Positions 32,317 to 43,100 of a stretch of DNA of 64,000 nt are shown here, piece after piece. The stretch covers positions 930,001 to 994,000 of the forward strand of contig NZ_FOAP01000001.1 of NCBI RefSeq assembly GCF_900109545.1. The letters run 5' to 3'. Below the pieces are notes generated by a model. That model saw only the letters and a list, made by a program, of their open reading frames with translations, was not told the origin of the DNA and did no database searches. Each line of letters starts with the position of its first letter. Position 1 is the stretch's first letter. Source of the stretch: Stigmatella aurantiaca (GTDB lineage Bacteria; Myxococcota; Myxococcia; Myxococcales; Myxococcaceae). A program made the translations under genes and the position numbers.

Positions 32317-32464
32317 GGGGGACTCGCTTTCCAGCTTCAGGGGAACAAGCCCCATTATTCCACGATAGCTGGCTTTTTACACCAATAACGTTTGAGCGGG
32401 TTTCCCGTTGGCCCCAGGTGGGTTCGGGTAGACTCCCCACGCCGCTCGCATGGGAGGGGGACAG

Positions 32465-34054
32465 GTGCCGAACGCGGGGAATCCAACCATCCTGGCTATC
32501 GATCTGGGGACGTCGGCCGTCAAGCTGGCCCTCGTCACGACGCGGGGCGTCATCCTGGGGGGCGAGGTGGAGCCGCTTCCGCTGGCGCTGTTGCCGGAAG
32601 GGGGCGCGGAGCAGGATCCGGAGAGCTGGTGGTCGGCCATCGTGCGGGGCACGCGGCGGTTGCTGGCGCGCGACGGGGTGTCCGCGGCGGACGTGGTGGG
32701 CGTCAACTGCAGCAGCCAGTGGTCCGGCACGGTGGCGGTGGACGCGCAGGGCAAGCCCCTGCGGCCGGCCATTCTGTGGATGGACTCGCGCGGCGCGCCC
32801 CACGTCCGGCGGCTCACCCGGGGCCTGCTCTCCGTCGAGGGCTACTCGCTGGGCAAGCTCTTCACCTGGCTGCGGCTGACGGGCGGGGCGCCCAGCATGT
32901 CCGGCAAGGATCCGGTGGGGCACATCCTCTACCTCCAGCACGAGCACCCGGCGCTCTACCGCGACACCTACAAGTTCCTGGAGCCCAAGGACTGGCTCAA
33001 CCTGCGGCTCAGCGGCCGGTTCGCCTCCTCCTATGACGCCATCACCCTGCACTGGGTGACGGACAACCGGGACGTGGCGCGGGTGGGGTACGACGAGCGC
33101 CTCCTGGCGATGACGGGGCTGCACCGGGACAAGCTGCCCGAGCTGCTGCCGGCCGCGTCCGTCATGGGGCCCCTGCGGCCCGAGGCCGCCCGCGAGCTGG
33201 GGCTGTCCGAGGAGGTGCAGGTGGTGACGGGCGCCCCGGACATCATGGCGGCGGCGGTGGGCTCCGGCGCGGTGCGCGACTTCGAGCCACACCTGTGCAT
33301 CGGCACCTCGTCGTGGCTGAGCTGCCATGTGCCCTACAAGAAGGCGGACATCCTGCACCAGATGGGCACGGTGCCCTCGGCGCTTCCCGGCCGCTACCTG
33401 CTGCTCAACGAGCAGGAGTCCGCCGGCATCTGCCTGTCCCAGCTCAAGGCGCTGCTCTTCGACGCCCAGGACGCGGCCACCGCGCCGGACTCCCAGCAGA
33501 TCTATGCCCGCTTCGAGGAGGCGGCCGCGCGCGTGCCCGCGGGCAGCGATCAGGTCATCTTCCTGCCCTGGCTCAACGGCGAGCGCTCCCCGGTGGAGGA
33601 CGCGCGCCTGCGCGGCGGGTTCTTCAACCAGTCGCTCCAGACGACGCGCGGGCACCTGGTGCGCGCGGTGATGGAGGGCGTGGCCTACAACAGCCGCTGG
33701 CTGCTGTCCTACGTGGAGCCCTTCCTGGGCCGGAAGCTGGACGGCATCCGGCTGATTGGCGGCGGGGCGCGCTCGCGCGTGTGGTGTCAAATCATCGCGG
33801 ACGTGCTGGACCGGCCCATCCACCAGGTGGACGAGCCCGTGCTGGCCAACGCCCGGGGCGCGGCCTTCCAGGCGGCGCTGGCGCTCAAGCACCTGACGGT
33901 GGAGGAGCTGCCGGCGCTGGTGCCCATTACCCAGACCTACGAGCCCAACGGTGCCCACCGCGGGCTCTACGACGAGCTGTTTGGTGAGTTCTTGAACCTC
34001 TACAAGGCCAACAAGGCCATCTTCGCGCGCCTCAACCGCTCCCGGAGCGCGTGA
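32465..34054 (+). CDS. xylB: Xylulokinase-type FGGY carbohydrate kinase
   Basis: 529 residues from GTG 32465, preferred because GGAGGGGG ends about 5 nt before it; ATG 32450 is the alternative. ATP/sugar kinase fold of two domains: phosphate-1 loop AIDLGTSAVKLALV near the N-terminus, NCSSQWSGTVAV, VTGAPDIMAAAVGSGAV with the predicted catalytic Asp, and the C-terminal GGGARSRVWCQIIADVL. These match D-xylulokinases, which phosphorylate D-xylulose in the cytoplasm; no xylose isomerase or transporter is nearby, so the true sugar may differ. The next gene begins at the stop or 36 nt after it. Confidence 0.85.
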   Translation: MPNAGNPTILAIDLGTSAVKLALVTTRGVILGGEVEPLPLALLPEGGAEQDPESWWSAIVRGTRRLLARDGVSAADVVGVNCSSQWSGTVAVDAQGKPLRPAILWMDSRGAPHVRRLTRGLLSVEGYSLGKLFTWLRLTGGAPSMSGKDPVGHILYLQHEHPALYRDTYKFLEPKDWLNLRLSGRFASSYDAITLHWVTDNRDVARVGYDERLLAMTGLHRDKLPELLPAASVMGPLRPEAARELGLSEEVQVVTGAPDIMAAAVGSGAVRDFEPHLCIGTSSWLSCHVPYKKADILHQMGTVPSALPGRYLLLNEQESAGICLSQLKALLFDAQDAATAPDSQQIYARFEEAAARVPAGSDQVIFLPWLNGERSPVEDARLRGGFFNQSLQTTRGHLVRAVMEGVAYNSRWLLSYVEPFLGRKLDGIRLIGGGARSRVWCQIIADVLDRPIHQVDEPVLANARGAAFQAALALKHLTVEELPALVPITQTYEPNGAHRGLYDELFGEFLNLYKANKAIFARLNRSRSA

Positions 34055-34089
34055 GCCCCCAGCGCGAGGACTTCCGCAGGAAGGACGCC

Positions 34090-35610
34090 ATGGATCTTCC
34101 CAATCTGGACTTGCTGTCCCACGTGCCGCAGCGGTGGCTCGAAGTGGCCGAGAAGTACCTCAAGGCCATTCCCCAGGTCCGGGCCCGGCTGGACAAGGAG
34201 ACGGGGACGATGCTCTCCCACCTGGAGGGCCGCCTGAAGCCCTACCGGGGCGAGCTGCCCTCCTTCGAGCGGCTCCCGGCGCAGGGCCGGCCGCGCGAGG
34301 AGGTGCTGCGCGAGCTCGCGGGGCTGGAGGCGCGCGAGGAGAAGCGGTGGAAGGAGGGGCACGTCTCGGGCGCCGTGTACCACGGGGCCGAGGACCACAT
34401 CGCCTTCGTGAACGAGGTGTACGCGCTGCACTCGCAGAGCAACCCCCTGCACGCCGAGCTGTGGCCCAGCGCCACCAAGTTCGAGGCCGAGGTGGTGGCC
34501 ATGACGGCGAACATGCTGGGCGCCACCGTGGCCAACCGGAACCAGCCCCCGGAGCAGCACATCTGCGGCTCGCTCTCCTCGGGCGGCACCGAGAGCATCA
34601 TGCTCGCCATCAAGACGTACCGGGACTGGGCGCGGCAGGAGCTGCGCATCACCCAGCCGGAGATGGTGCTGCCCTCCAGCGCGCACCCGGCGTTCGACAA
34701 GGCCGCGCACTACTTCGGCGTGAAGGCCGTGCGGGTGCCGGTGGCGGCGGACCACCGCGCGGACGTGGCCGCGACGCGGCGGGCGCTCACGCGCAACACC
34801 ATCGTCCTGGTGGGCTCGGCGCCGTCCTTCCCCCACGGCGTCATCGATCCCATCGCGGAGCTGTCGGAGCTGGCGCGCAAGCGGGGCCTGGGCTTCCACA
34901 CGGACGCGTGCCTGGGCGGGTTCGTGCTGCCGTGGGCCAAGCGCCTGGGCTACGCGGTGCCGCCGTTCGACTTCCAGCTGCCCGGCGTGACGACGATGTC
35001 CGCGGACACGCACAAGTTCGGCTACGCGGCCAAGGGCACCTCGGTGGTGCTGTACCGGGGCACGGCGCTGCGCGCGCACCAGTACTTCACGGCCACCGAG
35101 TGGCCGGGGGGCATCTACTTCTCGCCCACCTTCTCGGGCAGCCGCCCCGGCGGGCTCATCGCGGCGGCCTGGGCCACGCTGGTGACGATGGGCGAGGAGG
35201 GCTACCTGGACGCCACGCGCCGCATCCTGGAGACGGCCAAGCGCCTCAAGGACGGCATCTCGGCCATTCCCGGCCTGTACGTGCTGGGAGACCCGCTGTT
35301 CGTCATCGCCTTCGGCGCGCACGAGGTGGACATCTACAAGGTGATGGAGCGCATGGGCGCCAAGGGCTGGGACTTGAATGGGCTGCACAAGCCCGCCGCG
35401 GTCCACCTGTGCGTCACCCTGCGGCACACGCAGGACGGCGTGGCGGAGCGGTTCCTGGAGGACCTGGCGGCGGCCGTGGCGCACGTCCGGGAGAACCCCT
35501 CGGAGAAGGGCACCATGGCCCCCGTCTACGGCATGGCGGGCACCGTGCCCTTCCGGGGACTGCTAAGCGACCTGCTCAAGAAATACATGGATTTGCTCTA
35601 CAAAGTGTAG
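34090..35610 (+). CDS. PLP-dependent lyase/decarboxylase related to sphingosine-1-phosphate lyase
   Basis: 506 residues from ATG 34090, preceded by AGGAAGGAC; a GTG at 34051 overlapping the xylB stop would add 13. PLP fold type I group II: SLSSGGTESIMLAIKTY (about 168-184) holds the phosphate, FHTDACLGGFVLPWAK carries the ring-facing Asp, and SADTHKFGYAAKGTSVVLYR holds the PLP lysine in THK. These, with the SNPLHAELWPSATKFEAEVV block, match sphinganine-1-phosphate aldolase. It would cleave a phosphorylated long-chain base or similar aldol. Coupled to xylB, it might act with a phosphoketose-type product; this is speculation. Confidence 0.8.
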   Translation: MDLPNLDLLSHVPQRWLEVAEKYLKAIPQVRARLDKETGTMLSHLEGRLKPYRGELPSFERLPAQGRPREEVLRELAGLEAREEKRWKEGHVSGAVYHGAEDHIAFVNEVYALHSQSNPLHAELWPSATKFEAEVVAMTANMLGATVANRNQPPEQHICGSLSSGGTESIMLAIKTYRDWARQELRITQPEMVLPSSAHPAFDKAAHYFGVKAVRVPVAADHRADVAATRRALTRNTIVLVGSAPSFPHGVIDPIAELSELARKRGLGFHTDACLGGFVLPWAKRLGYAVPPFDFQLPGVTTMSADTHKFGYAAKGTSVVLYRGTALRAHQYFTATEWPGGIYFSPTFSGSRPGGLIAAAWATLVTMGEEGYLDATRRILETAKRLKDGISAIPGLYVLGDPLFVIAFGAHEVDIYKVMERMGAKGWDLNGLHKPAAVHLCVTLRHTQDGVAERFLEDLAAAVAHVRENPSEKGTMAPVYGMAGTVPFRGLLSDLLKKYMDLLYKV

Positions 35611-35622
35611 AAAGCCAACAGC

Positions 35623-35647
35623 CCTCCACTCCGGGAGGACCGGTTTT
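35623..35647 (+). terminator. Possible terminator after the PLP lyase gene
   Basis: CCTCC-ACTCCG-GGAGG (35623-35638) followed after a few bases by TTTT (35644-35647). Short stem, modest support; it lies 12 nt after the lyase stop and before the small secreted-protein gene. Confidence 0.3.
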
Positions 35648-35706
35648 CCCGGGCGATGCGAGGTTCAATTGTTAGGGGGTCACTCCGCAGAAGAGAGGAC
35701 CCACAC

Positions 35707-36024
35707 ATGAAGACGCACGGGAAGACGAGTCGAGGATGGGGCGGGCGGCAGGTGGCCCTGCTGGCCGCGGTGTTCGGGGCCATGGCCCTCATGGCGCCCC
35801 CGCTCGCGGTGGCCGGCGAGCCGGTGCCCGTGGAGGAAATCGTCCTCGTCTCCAAGCAGGAGGCTGGCACGCCGGGCAAGGACGGTGGGCCGGCCCGCCA
35901 GGGCACCCTGCTGCCCCAGCTCATCGGCAGCGAGCTGCTGGGCGATCTGCTGGGCGGCACTGGCGGGGGGACCGGCGGCGGCGGGGGTGGCAGTGGGCTG
36001 CTGGGCGGAATCCTGGGCGGATGA
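35707..36024 (+). CDS. Small secreted Gly-rich protein
   Basis: 105 residues. A long basic N-region leads to a hydrophobic signal segment ending PPLAVAGE (cleavage near residue 37). The mature part is about 68 residues and ends in Gly/Leu repeats (LIGSELLGDLLGGTGGG ... LLGGILGG). ATG at 35707 follows AGAGAGGA at short distance. Myxobacteria encode many such small Gly-rich exported proteins; no function can be assigned. Confidence 0.6.
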   Translation: MKTHGKTSRGWGGRQVALLAAVFGAMALMAPPLAVAGEPVPVEEIVLVSKQEAGTPGKDGGPARQGTLLPQLIGSELLGDLLGGTGGGTGGGGGGSGLLGGILGG

Positions 36025-36036
36025 ACCGGGCGGGTG

Positions 36037-36411
36037 CTACTCGCCGGCGCAGACCTTGTCCTGGGCACACACTCCGTTCATGACCCGGAGCTCGTCCACC
36101 AGGCTGTTGCAGTTCATCGCCTCGATGGCATCCAGGCAGGTCTGGAGGTTGTCCCCGTGGATGCGGTCGTCGCAGTCCGCCACGGGCCATTTCTCGTTCC
36201 AGAAGGCCTGGCGGTTCGTCTCGCAGTCGCTGCGGCTGGCGTAGGTTTTTCCCTCGCCGACGTTGCCGCACGCATCGAAGTTGTCGCAGAGGTTCTCGCT
36301 CGCGGCGTCCACGGCGGCCTGCTGGCTGTCCGTCAGCTCCGCCACGGTGGAATCGCCACAGCCCCACAGCCACAGAGCTCCCGCCACCGCCACCCAAGTT
36401 TTTCCAGTCAT
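36037..36411 (-). CDS. Small Cys-rich lipoprotein
   Basis: 124 residues from the ATG at 36411 (MTGKTWVAVAGALWLWGC), where the signal peptide with lipidation Cys begins. The mature part has eight cysteines in a regular pattern (LCDNFDACG, SDCETNR, VADCDDR, QTCLDAI, MNCNSL, GVCAQDKVC), suggesting disulfides in the periplasm or at the surface. It resembles the DUF6184-type lipoproteins common in myxobacteria. Convergent with the small Gly-rich gene (12-nt gap). Confidence 0.7.
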   Translation of the reverse strand: MTGKTWVAVAGALWLWGCGDSTVAELTDSQQAAVDAASENLCDNFDACGNVGEGKTYASRSDCETNRQAFWNEKWPVADCDDRIHGDNLQTCLDAIEAMNCNSLVDELRVMNGVCAQDKVCAGE

Positions 36412-36499
36412 GAAGGCGAGATGGGGGCGTGGCATCCCCCCCGCAAGGGCCCGGCGCCCCGCGGGGCGCGGGGGCCGTGGAGTACCCGACAGAGCCGGC

Positions 36500-37006
36500 T
36501 CAGCCCAGCAGGTCGAGCAGGCGCGAGCGGCGGCGCTGGCGCGACAGGAGCCGGAAGCGGCGCAGCTCGCGGCGCTTGGCGGCGGTCTCCAGGGCGCTGT
36601 GCACCGAGAGACTGCCCGGGCCCCGGAGCAGCAGGGCCAGCGCGGTGCCCACCAGGGAGAGGTTGAACTCGTAGCCGCCCTTGAGGTTGTCGAAGCCCTT
36701 GGGCCCGTGCACCTTGCCGATGGCGACGGCCTGCGTGGCGAGCACCGCGAGCGCGGTGAGGCGGGTGGCCACGCCCAGGATGGCGCTCACCCCGGACACC
36801 ACCTCGGTAAGGCCCACGGCGATGACCCACGGCTTGCCGGGGGTGAACCCCAGTTGCTCGAACATGGGCGCGGTCTGCTCCACGCCCTCCTTCTTCAGCT
36901 TGCTCAGCCCGTGGAACACCAGGGTGGAGCCCAGCGACAGCCGGGGAGGTAACAGGGCCGCGGCCTTCAGAAGGCTGGGCTGCTCGGTCAGGGTCGTCAC
37001 CATCAT
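36500..37006 (-). CDS. DoxX-family membrane protein
   Basis: 168 residues from the ATG at 37006 (AGGAG 8 nt upstream). Four membrane segments with the DoxX pattern: LLPPRLSLGSTLVFHGLSKL (about 18-37), FTPGKPWVIAVGLTEVVSGV, LTALAVLATQAVAIGKVHGP and YEFNLSLVGTALALLLRGPG. A basic C-terminal tail follows (RRELRRFRLLSRQRRRSR). DoxX proteins are quinone-linked or of unknown redox function. It stands alone; an upstream frame extension to 37078 lacks support. Confidence 0.8.
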   Translation of the reverse strand: MMVTTLTEQPSLLKAAALLPPRLSLGSTLVFHGLSKLKKEGVEQTAPMFEQLGFTPGKPWVIAVGLTEVVSGVSAILGVATRLTALAVLATQAVAIGKVHGPKGFDNLKGGYEFNLSLVGTALALLLRGPGSLSVHSALETAAKRRELRRFRLLSRQRRRSRLLDLLG

Positions 37007-37169
37007 GGGAGCTGCTCCTGAGAAAAAGGGGCTTAACCAACGCTGCTCCAATGTGGAAACGGCCCAGACATCTGACACCGCCTGATGGCGAGCAGCCAGT
37101 CAGCCGGTGGGTTCGCCTCCCGGCAGGCCCCGGGGCGAAGGGAAAGGTGCCCCGGGGATTTGCTGGGCA

Positions 37170-40100
37170 TCAGGCCGCCTGGGCGCGGCGCCGACGGCCG
37201 AGGGTGTACCGGGCCAGGACGAGCGCTCCCAGCCACAAGCTGGCGTCTGGCCCCAGGGTGGCTCCGCAGCCGCCGCCGCTGCCGCTGCCCTTCACGGTGA
37301 CGCTCACCGGAGCGGACACGGCCATGTTGCCCGCGCCGTCGGTGATGACCGCGGTGATGATGTGCTCGCCTGGGGCCGCCGCATCACTGTCCCAGGTGGC
37401 CGTCAGCACGGCCCCGGTGCCGGTGGCGGCCTGCTGGCCATCCACGAGAAGGGAGAGCTGGGCCAGCGTGGTCCCCGCCGCCACCGTGCCTTCGGCGGTG
37501 AGCTTCACCTGGCCAGAGACGGTGGTGCCACCCCGAGGCTCGGTAACGGCCACCGTGGGCTGGGCGAACGGCGTCACCGTGGTCTGCGCGGTGACGGTCA
37601 GCAGGGGGTTGCCGGTGTCCGTCAGCGTGATCGACACCAGACCCTTGCCCCTGAACGTCACGGTGGCGCCCGAGGGCAGCGCCCCCTGCACGAAGGCCGT
37701 AACGGCCGGCAGGACGGCCTGCGCATCCGAGCTCGACGCCTGGACCGTGCCCCCGTAGGTGCGGGCCAGGTTGCCGTAGGCATCGACCGCCGTGGAGGCG
37801 ATCTCCACCCCCTGTCCTGCGGAAACGCTGGAAGGCAGCTCCAGCGTGAGGCGCGCGGCCGGGCCCGCGACGACCGTGAACGGAGTGCTCGCCGCGCCCT
37901 GAACCCCTGTCGCGCTCGCCAGGAGCGTGTACGCGGCGGCGGCCTTGCGCAGGGAGAGGTTCCCGAATGTCGCCACCCCGTGGACGGTGGTGGCCGTAAC
38001 GGGGCCCTCCAGGGTGCCGTGGCCGGGGTTTTCGCCGAGGCTCAGCGTCACGCCCAGGCCGTCAGAGGCGAGCGCCCGGCCCTGCGCGTCCTGCACCTCC
38101 ACCTGCACGGAGAACGGAACACCTGCGGTGAAGCGGCCCGCGTCCGGCAGGGGACGGAAGACGAGCCGCGCCGCGGGCTGCTCGGAGACGGTGAAGGGCT
38201 GGCTCTCCACCGCGGGCAGCGTGCCCGAGTTCGCCTTCAGGGCGTAGCCCACCCCGGCGCGGTCGATGGACAGGTTCGCGAAGGTGGCCATGCCCTGGAC
38301 GGGGGAGACAGTCCGGGAGCCGGACAGGGTGCCCCCGCCCGGGTTCGTCCCCAGGGTCAAGGTGACCGCTTCCCAGGCGCTCGTGGCGAGATTGCCAAAG
38401 GCATCCTGGAAGGAGACCCGGATCGCCGGCTCCAACAGGGCGCCCACCCGCGCGGCCCCTGGCTGCACGGTGAAGACCAGGGCTGCGGCGGGCCCCGGCA
38501 CGAGGGTGAACGCGGTGCTGGAGGCCTCGGCGGTCCCATCCGCCTGCGCCGTCAGCCGGTAGCCTTCCCCAGCCTGGCGGATGGACAGGGTGTCGAAGGT
38601 GGCGATGCCATCGTTGGCATTCACGGTGGGCGTGCCCATCAGCGTCACGCCGGGACGGTCCTGGACCTTCAGGTGGATGGGCAGGGAACTGGCCACCCGG
38701 TTGCCCAGGGCGTCCTGGAACTCCACCGAGACGGTGCCCAGCGGATTGCCCGCCACGGTGCTCTGGGGCTGGAGCTTGAAGGCCAGACGGCTGCGCGCAC
38801 CCGGGAGGATGTCGAAGGCCGTGCTGGATGCACCGGTGAGTGAGCCTGAGGCTGCGGTCAGGGTGTAGCCCGTGCCCGCGCGTGGGATGGACAGGTCCGT
38901 GAAGGTGGCCACGCCCTGGACGGCCGCCACCGTGGCGGTGCCGAGGAGCATGCCCCCGGAGGGGTTCGTCTCCAGGGCCAGGGTGACCTGGGCGGCTGCG
39001 TCCGGGACGGTGTTTCCGTAGGCATCGGTGATGGCGGCTTTCACCGCGGGGGTGAAGACCGCTCCCGCCACGCCCGTGGACGGCTGGACCCGGAAGGCCA
39101 GCGCCTTGGCAGGCCCCGGGGTGATGTGGAAGGCCGCGCTGGTGGCCTCCGGCAAGGCCCCCGACTGCGCGATGAGCGTGTAGCCCTGCGCGGCCTGGCG
39201 GATGGAGAGCGAGGAGAAGGTGGCCACCCCCTGAAGGGCGGACACGATGAAGGTGCCCTCCAGCGTGCCACCCGAGGGGCCTCCCAGGCGGAGCTTCACT
39301 GAACCGGACGCGTGGGTGTCGCGGTTGCCCTCCGCATCCTGGAACTCCACCTCCACGGGGGCGAGCACCTCGCCGGCCTGGGTGTTGGCCGGGGGGGTGA
39401 GGAAGACGAGCCGGGCCGCCGTGCCCGCCGTCACCTCGAAGGGCTCGCTGAGCGTGGCGAACGCGCCGGAGGAGGCCCTCAACCGGTAGCCCGTGCCCTT
39501 CTTGTTGACGGTGAGGTGGTTGAAGGTGACCACGCCGTTGGCGGTGGCCGGCCCCGTGTAGCCCACCACCGCGCCCGGCACAGACGTCTCGAGGGCCAGC
39601 GCGATGGGCGGGGGGGAGGCCGTCACGGTGTTGCCGTGGGCGTCCTGGAATGCCACGCGGACGTCGGGGACCATGTCCGCGCCGGCGGCGGTGGCGGACG
39701 GCTGGGTGAGGAAGCCCAGCTTCACCGCCGGGCCCGGCGTCACGCCGAAGGCCCCCGAGAGGACGGACGGCAGGCCCGGGGCGCTCGCCAGGAGGGAGTA
39801 GCCCGTGCCTGCCTTGTCGACGGAGAGGCCCGTGAAGGAGGCCACACCGTTCACGGTGGTGACGGTGGTGGTGCCGCCCAGGGTGGCGCCCGGCGCGGAG
39901 TCCAGCGTCAGCGTCACCTGCACGGAGGCGTTGGTGACGACGTGGCCGTTGCTGTCGCGCACCTCCACCCGGGCGGGGAAGGCCACGCCCGCGGCCACCG
40001 GGGCGGAGGGCGAGGCGGTGATGGCGAGCTGCGCCGGCGCCCCCGCGGTGATGGCGAAGGCCGCGCTCGTGTCGGGGGTCAAACCGCTGGCGCTGGCGGT

Positions 40101-43100
40101 GAGCACGTAGCCCGTTCCCGGGCGGTTCACCGACAGCGTGCTGAAGCTGGCCACGCCTGCCACGGCGTTGACGGTGGTGGTGCCGCCCAGCAGGGCGCCG
40201 CCCTGGCCGTTTCCGAGCGCCACGGTGATGGGCAAGGCCGACTGCGCGGCCGTGTTGCCAAACGCATCCTGGAGGGTGACCTGGACGGCGGGAGAAAGGG
40301 GCGCGCCCACCGTGGCCGAGGCGGGCTGCTGGGTGAAGCGCACCCGGGAGGCGGCCCCCGCCGCGATGTTGAACGCGGGGCTGACCGCCTGGGTGCGGGA
40401 GCCCGAGGTGGCCGTCAGCTTGTAGCCCGTGCCCGCCTTGTCGAGCGACAGGTTGGAGAAGGTGGCCACACCATTGACAGCGCTGACCGTTTTCGTGCCC
40501 GACAGCGTGCCGCCCGCTGGGTGGGTGTTCACCTCCAGGGTGACGGAGAACGTGGAGGGAACGCGGTTGTCGAACGGGTCGAGCACCTCCACCTGGAGGG
40601 CCGGGGAGAGCGCCTGTCCCGCGGTGCCGCCCGTGGGCGGTGTGAGGAAGGCGAGCTTCGAGGCGCCGGCGGGGGAGATACTGATGCCCGTGCTGGTGAC
40701 GCTGGTGAGGCCGGGGGAGCTGGCCACCAGCGTGTACCCATTGCCGGTCTTGTTGAGGGACAAGAAGCTGAACGTGGCCACGCCCGAGCTCGTCGTCGCC
40801 GTGGTGGTGCCCGACAGCGTGCTGCCACCCGGGTTGTTGCCCAGGGCCATGGTGACGCCATGCAAGCCTGACGACACCGCATTGCCGAACGCATCCACCA
40901 GCCCGACCCGGATGGACCCCGAGAAGGCGCTGCCCGCGGTGGCGCCGGGGGGCGGCTGCGTGAGGAAGACGAGGCGCGAGGCGGGCCCGGCGGTGACGGT
41001 GGCGCTCGCGCTGTGCTTCAGCGACGGCTCCTCCACGCCCGTCGCGGTGACGGACTGAGTGCCCACGGTCTTGAAGGTGATGGGCACGTTGCGGGCCACG
41101 CCCGCGGTGAAGGCCACGGGGGACGGCAGCACCGCCTGCGCGTCGGTGCTCGTGAACGAGGCGCTGCCGGTATAGCCGGTGGCGGTCTGGCCCACCGCGT
41201 CGAGCGCCGTGACGGTGAAGGTGACGGGCGTGCCCGCGGAGAAGTACACGGGCAGCGCGCTCAGCTGGTAACTGACGGCGGGCCCCGGGGGCGGCACCGA
41301 CGTCGTGCAGGTGGCCGCCGAGTCCGCGGTGAGGCGGACGTTGTCCACGTAGAAGCCCTCGGCGTTGTAGATGCTATCGGAGTAGGCCCGGAAGGCGAAC
41401 CAGACCTTCTTGCCAGCCAGGGCCTTGAGGTTGAGGGTGACGGACTTGAGCGCGCCATGAGCGCCCTTGTTGGAGCCCGTCCAGACGCGCCGTGACAGGT
41501 TGCTGGAGAGCACGCCGTCATATCCGCCCTCCGAGATGTAGGGCGCCGTGGTGGACGGGGCGTCGGGCACGTCGATCCACGGGGTGAAGGCCGACGTGGT
41601 GTTGTAAGCGAGGGAGACGCCGTCGTAGTTCGTATCGAGGTCGTACCAGACGTTGAACGTCAGCTCCGGGTTGACGGCGTTGGCCGGGATGGAGAAGCCG
41701 TTGATGCCGGCCACCGAGCCCGTGCCGCCCAGGACCAGGTTCACCTGGGTGCCTGCGGGGTAGGTGGTGCCGCAGGCGGTGGACGTCGAGCCGAACCGGT
41801 ACGCCTTCGTGGCCGACTGATAGTGGCACCCGTCGACGATGTTGAGCGTCTGCGTGCTGCCCGTGGTGGACGCGGAGGTCCAGTACGCGGAGGCGTTCGT
41901 GGGCCGGTGGGCGTCGAAGTCGTCGAAGTAGCGCACGCCCGGCGTGATGGCGCCCGTCGTCACGGAGGACTTCATGACGGTGTTCGTCTCCTCCACGGTG
42001 CCGGTGGCGCTCGTCTCGGTGGCGCGGACCACGTAGTGGTACACCGTGCCGCTCGTCAGGTTCAGCGTGTCCGCGAACTGGGTGCCCGTCACGCCCGTGG
42101 CGATCCGGTTGATGGCGGACGGCGTGAAGCCCTGCGCGGTGCTCCGGTAGATCGAATAGCTCACCGCTCCGCCACAGCCAGGGGCCGCCGCGCCCCAGTC
42201 CAAGGACGTGCCGCACGTCGCGGCGCCGGCATTGGTGACGGAGGTGAGGCCCGCGAAGGTGGGCAGATACGTGCAAGTCCCCATGGCCGTGGCGGAGGCC
42301 TCGGCGGAGGGCGCGGACTCGGTGCATGCCACGCCGCGCACCACATAGTAATAGGTGGTGCCACCGGACACCTGGGTGTCGGCATACGGGGGCGCCGTCA
42401 CCTCGGACAGGAAGGTATAGGGCCCTCCCGGGCTGGTGGCGCGCGAGACGGTATAGCGGGACGCCGGACCATTGGGCGTCCAGCCCACCTCGATGCGGTT
42501 GGCGCCGGTGGCGGTGGCCGTCACGCCGGTGGGGAGGGCGCCGGGCGTCGAGCAGTTGTTGTAGACGACGAGCGCGAAGTCCTGATCCAGCACGGAGCCG
42601 TTGCCCGGCACGCCATCCGAGTTGATGTTGGTGGCGGTCACCGTGACGGTGAAGGGGCCCGAGGTGCCCGCGGGCAGGAAGACGCTCTCCACGTTGTTCT
42701 TCTCATCCGCTCCGCCGCCGGTGACGGAGGCGCCCTTGTTGAAGACGTTGCCCTTGTAGGTGGCGCCGCCCACGGTCACCGCGAGGTCCAGGTTGTTCTT
42801 CCATGCGCTGCCGGTGGTGGAGCCCGGCGCGTCCGTCCACGCCAGCGTCACGCGGAAGGGCCGGGAGGCATCCTGCACGGCGCCGGCGAAGGCGCGTCTC
42901 TGGCCACTGGCGGTGAAGAGCTGGGAGGACTCCTGGTCCGACAGCACCCGGAGCGTGCCATCGAAGGCGAAGCCCAGGTCCATGAGCCCCATGCCCTGGT
43001 TGTTGGAGAACAGGTTGTCGTTGGCCCCCGTGCCCGTCATGTAGCGGGCGGAGTTCATCAGGTAGGCCTTCGTCATGGCCGGGCTGGGCGGCGGGAGGCC

